Below are positions 6,101 to 7,055 of a stretch of 7,055 nt of DNA, piece after piece (position 1 is the first letter of the stretch; each line of letters begins with the position of its first letter). The position numbers and the translations under genes were made by a program. The DNA is from Flavobacteriales bacterium UBA4660 (GTDB lineage Bacteria > Bacteroidota > Bacteroidia > Flavobacteriales_D > Sanyastnellaceae), in assembly GCA_002405435.1 (NCBI GenBank), contig DHLU01000146.1, forward strand, positions 4,972 through 12,026. Reading direction: 5' to 3'. The notes under the pieces are model-generated. The model saw only the letters and a program-made list of their open reading frames with translations, was not told where the DNA came from and did not search any database.

Positions 6101-6464
6101 CCTTTTTCATTTCTTTCACTTTCGCCCCCATGTTGCAGGCGCCGGTAAATACGGCCCCGGGTTCAATCGAAAGTTTATCGGTGAATATATCGCCGTCAAC
6201 GCGGGCACTGGCCTTGAGGCTGAGTTGTTGCTGCACATTCAGCTTTCCTTTAACCTGGCCTTCAATCTCGGCGTGCTGGCATACCACGGTACCATCGACC
6301 TTGCCGGCCGGACCTACCACAAAACGTCCTTTCGTGGTAAGGTTGCCGGTGAATGAACCGTCGATCCGGATATTGCTTTCGCAGCGGATTTCGCCTTCAA
6401 TGACGGTGCCCTCTACAATCCGGTTGATTGCAAGGTCGGGAGCGTTTTCAATATTTCGTGCCAT
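6045..6464 (-). CDS. Bactofilin (polymer-forming cytoskeletal protein)
   Basis: Bactofilins (DUF583) polymerise without nucleotide into filaments, often membrane-associated, and serve as scaffolds for cell shape, stalks or polar positioning. In this 139-residue protein the beta-helix core spans about 15-114 and shows the family's short Gly-rich repeats: GTVIEGEIRCESNIRIDGSF (19-38), then VVGPAGKVDGTV, AEIEGQVKGKLN, ARVDGDIFTDKLSIEPGA and TGACNMG. N- and C-terminal tails are short and non-repetitive. The C-terminal Ala/Ser-rich tail (127-139) is encoded by bases shared with the atpZ start. It begins 24 bases after the PorW/SprE-like stop, so it probably lies in the same transcript. The presence of a bactofilin beside ATP synthase accessory genes is recurrent in Bacteroidota as I recall; its client process is unknown here. 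Confidence 0.93.
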   Translation of the reverse strand: MARNIENAPDLAINRIVEGTVIEGEIRCESNIRIDGSFTGNLTTKGRFVVGPAGKVDGTVVCQHAEIEGQVKGKLNVQQQLSLKASARVDGDIFTDKLSIEPGAVFTGACNMGAKVKEMKKDGIEGASASSAAASVAVS

Positions 6465-6488
6465 GGGCGCAGGGTTTCAGGGTAAAAG

Positions 6489-7055
6489 TTATTCGTTATA
6501 GTTGAGGTAATACCACTCCAGGTACTGGTCTAGGTTTTTCTGCTTGAAAAAAGTGATGTAATTCAGCTTGGATATCAGGAAGGTCGTAACGTCGGCAACC
6601 TTGAATGACTGCAGCGATGAGGTGTCTGCGCGCAAGGTGTTGAGGTAGTCGGTCGCTTCGGGAATCGTTTTGAACGTTTTCACCAATACGATGTGGTGGT
6701 CTTTGTCAAACAGGTTGTTGGTGACCTTCAGCGCGAGGGAGTTGTAATTGGACAGGTTAAAGTCTGCCACATCCGCCTTCACCTTGTTGACATCATTGTC
6801 TTCGACAGTAAAAACCAGCGCCACATAGTGCTCCATGCTTTCATTGAAGGTATAAGGGCTCTTAACCGCAGCGCTATCCTTGGCCGCTTCGGGCTCTTTG
6901 GCGGTGCTCTCGTCGATTTTGGGTTCTTCCCTGTAGCTGGTGGATTGTCCGGATGAAAAAGCCGTCAGCAACTCCCTCGCGCGCGCGCCCTCTTCCGCAT
7001 CGGCGCACTGGCCGGCCACATCAATGAGTTCGCGCTGATAATTTTCTTTCACCGC
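6489..7055 (-). CDS. porW: C-terminal part of a PorW/SprE-like type IX secretion/gliding protein (partial)
   Basis: Only the last 188 residues are in the window; the frame is open to the edge and the start lies outside, so the GTG near 7052 is not a real start. The fragment begins with a short charged helical stretch, then an acidic, low-complexity linker (about 32-70). Next comes a module with a beta-alpha-beta pattern, HYVALVFTV (76-84) and HHIVLVKTF (120-128), and then a Phe/Tyr-rich tail ending YYLNYNE. This layout resembles the C-terminus of PorW/SprE, a TPR lipoprotein needed for type IX secretion and gliding in Bacteroidota. The TPR domain and lipobox are not visible, so the name rests on resemblance of the tail and on the neighbouring bactofilin and atp genes. 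The nearest alternative is another TPR or SPOR-like envelope protein. Confidence 0.6.
   Translation of the reverse strand, partial: AVKENYQRELIDVAGQCADAEEGARARELLTAFSSGQSTSYREEPKIDESTAKEPEAAKDSAAVKSPYTFNESMEHYVALVFTVEDNDVNKVKADVADFNLSNYNSLALKVTNNLFDKDHHIVLVKTFKTIPEATDYLNTLRADTSSLQSFKVADVTTFLISKLNYITFFKQKNLDQYLEWYYLNYNE

Noticed and set aside
6489..7052. A GTG at 7052 as the start of a complete 187-residue protein
   Set aside because: The frame stays open to the window edge and the sequence resembles the C-terminal end of a larger protein, so the gene is partial.
1..7055. CRISPR array, tRNA/rRNA gene, insertion sequence or phage features
   Set aside because: The window is almost filled by nine complete genes and one partial gene; I saw no spaced repeat array, transposase, long terminal inverted repeats or structural RNA gene.

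Overview
The window is the proton-translocating F-type ATP synthase locus of a member of the Bacteroidota. Every gene I can support is on the minus strand, so transcription runs from high to low coordinates. The phylum is inferred from four things: the gene order atpB-E-F-H-A-G without atpD/atpC in between; an AtpB with a cleavable signal peptide and a long periplasmic N-terminal domain; a PorW/SprE-like C-terminus plus a bactofilin just upstream; and a Bacteroidota-style promoter (TTG-N19-TAnnTTTG) together with poor Shine-Dalgarno sequences. I cannot place it to order or genus.

In transcription order: (1) 7055-6489, the C-terminal 188 residues of a protein resembling the type IX secretion/gliding factor PorW/SprE, cut by the window edge; (2) 6464-6045, a bactofilin; (3) 6100-5858, AtpZ, whose start overlaps the bactofilin 3' end by 56 nt in another frame; (4) 5805-5416, a four-helix membrane protein in the position and topology of AtpI; (5) a 242-base gap (5174-5415) holding a probable intrinsic terminator, an imperfect inverted repeat and a good promoter; (6) 5173-58, the structural operon: atpB (a), atpE (c), atpF (b), atpH (delta), atpA (alpha) and atpG (gamma); (7) 57-1, the region after atpG, with a 21-base-period direct repeat at the window edge.

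The six structural genes supply the whole F0 sector plus the delta, alpha and gamma subunits of F1. The catalytic beta (atpD) and epsilon (atpC) subunits are not here and must be encoded elsewhere, which is the usual arrangement in this phylum. AtpZ and the AtpI-like protein are F0 accessory/assembly candidates. The promoter just before atpB, with a terminator upstream of it, suggests that the accessory genes and the structural genes are at least partly separate transcription units. The promoter also decides the atpB start, because the longer TTG start lies inside its -7 box.

No gene here looks like a wholly new system. The points most worth a second look are the His-rich periplasmic insert and tail of AtpB, the swapped Glu/His pair in its proton path, the out-of-frame bactofilin/AtpZ overlap, the regulatory block before atpB, and the conserved-looking but poorly defined AtpI-like protein.
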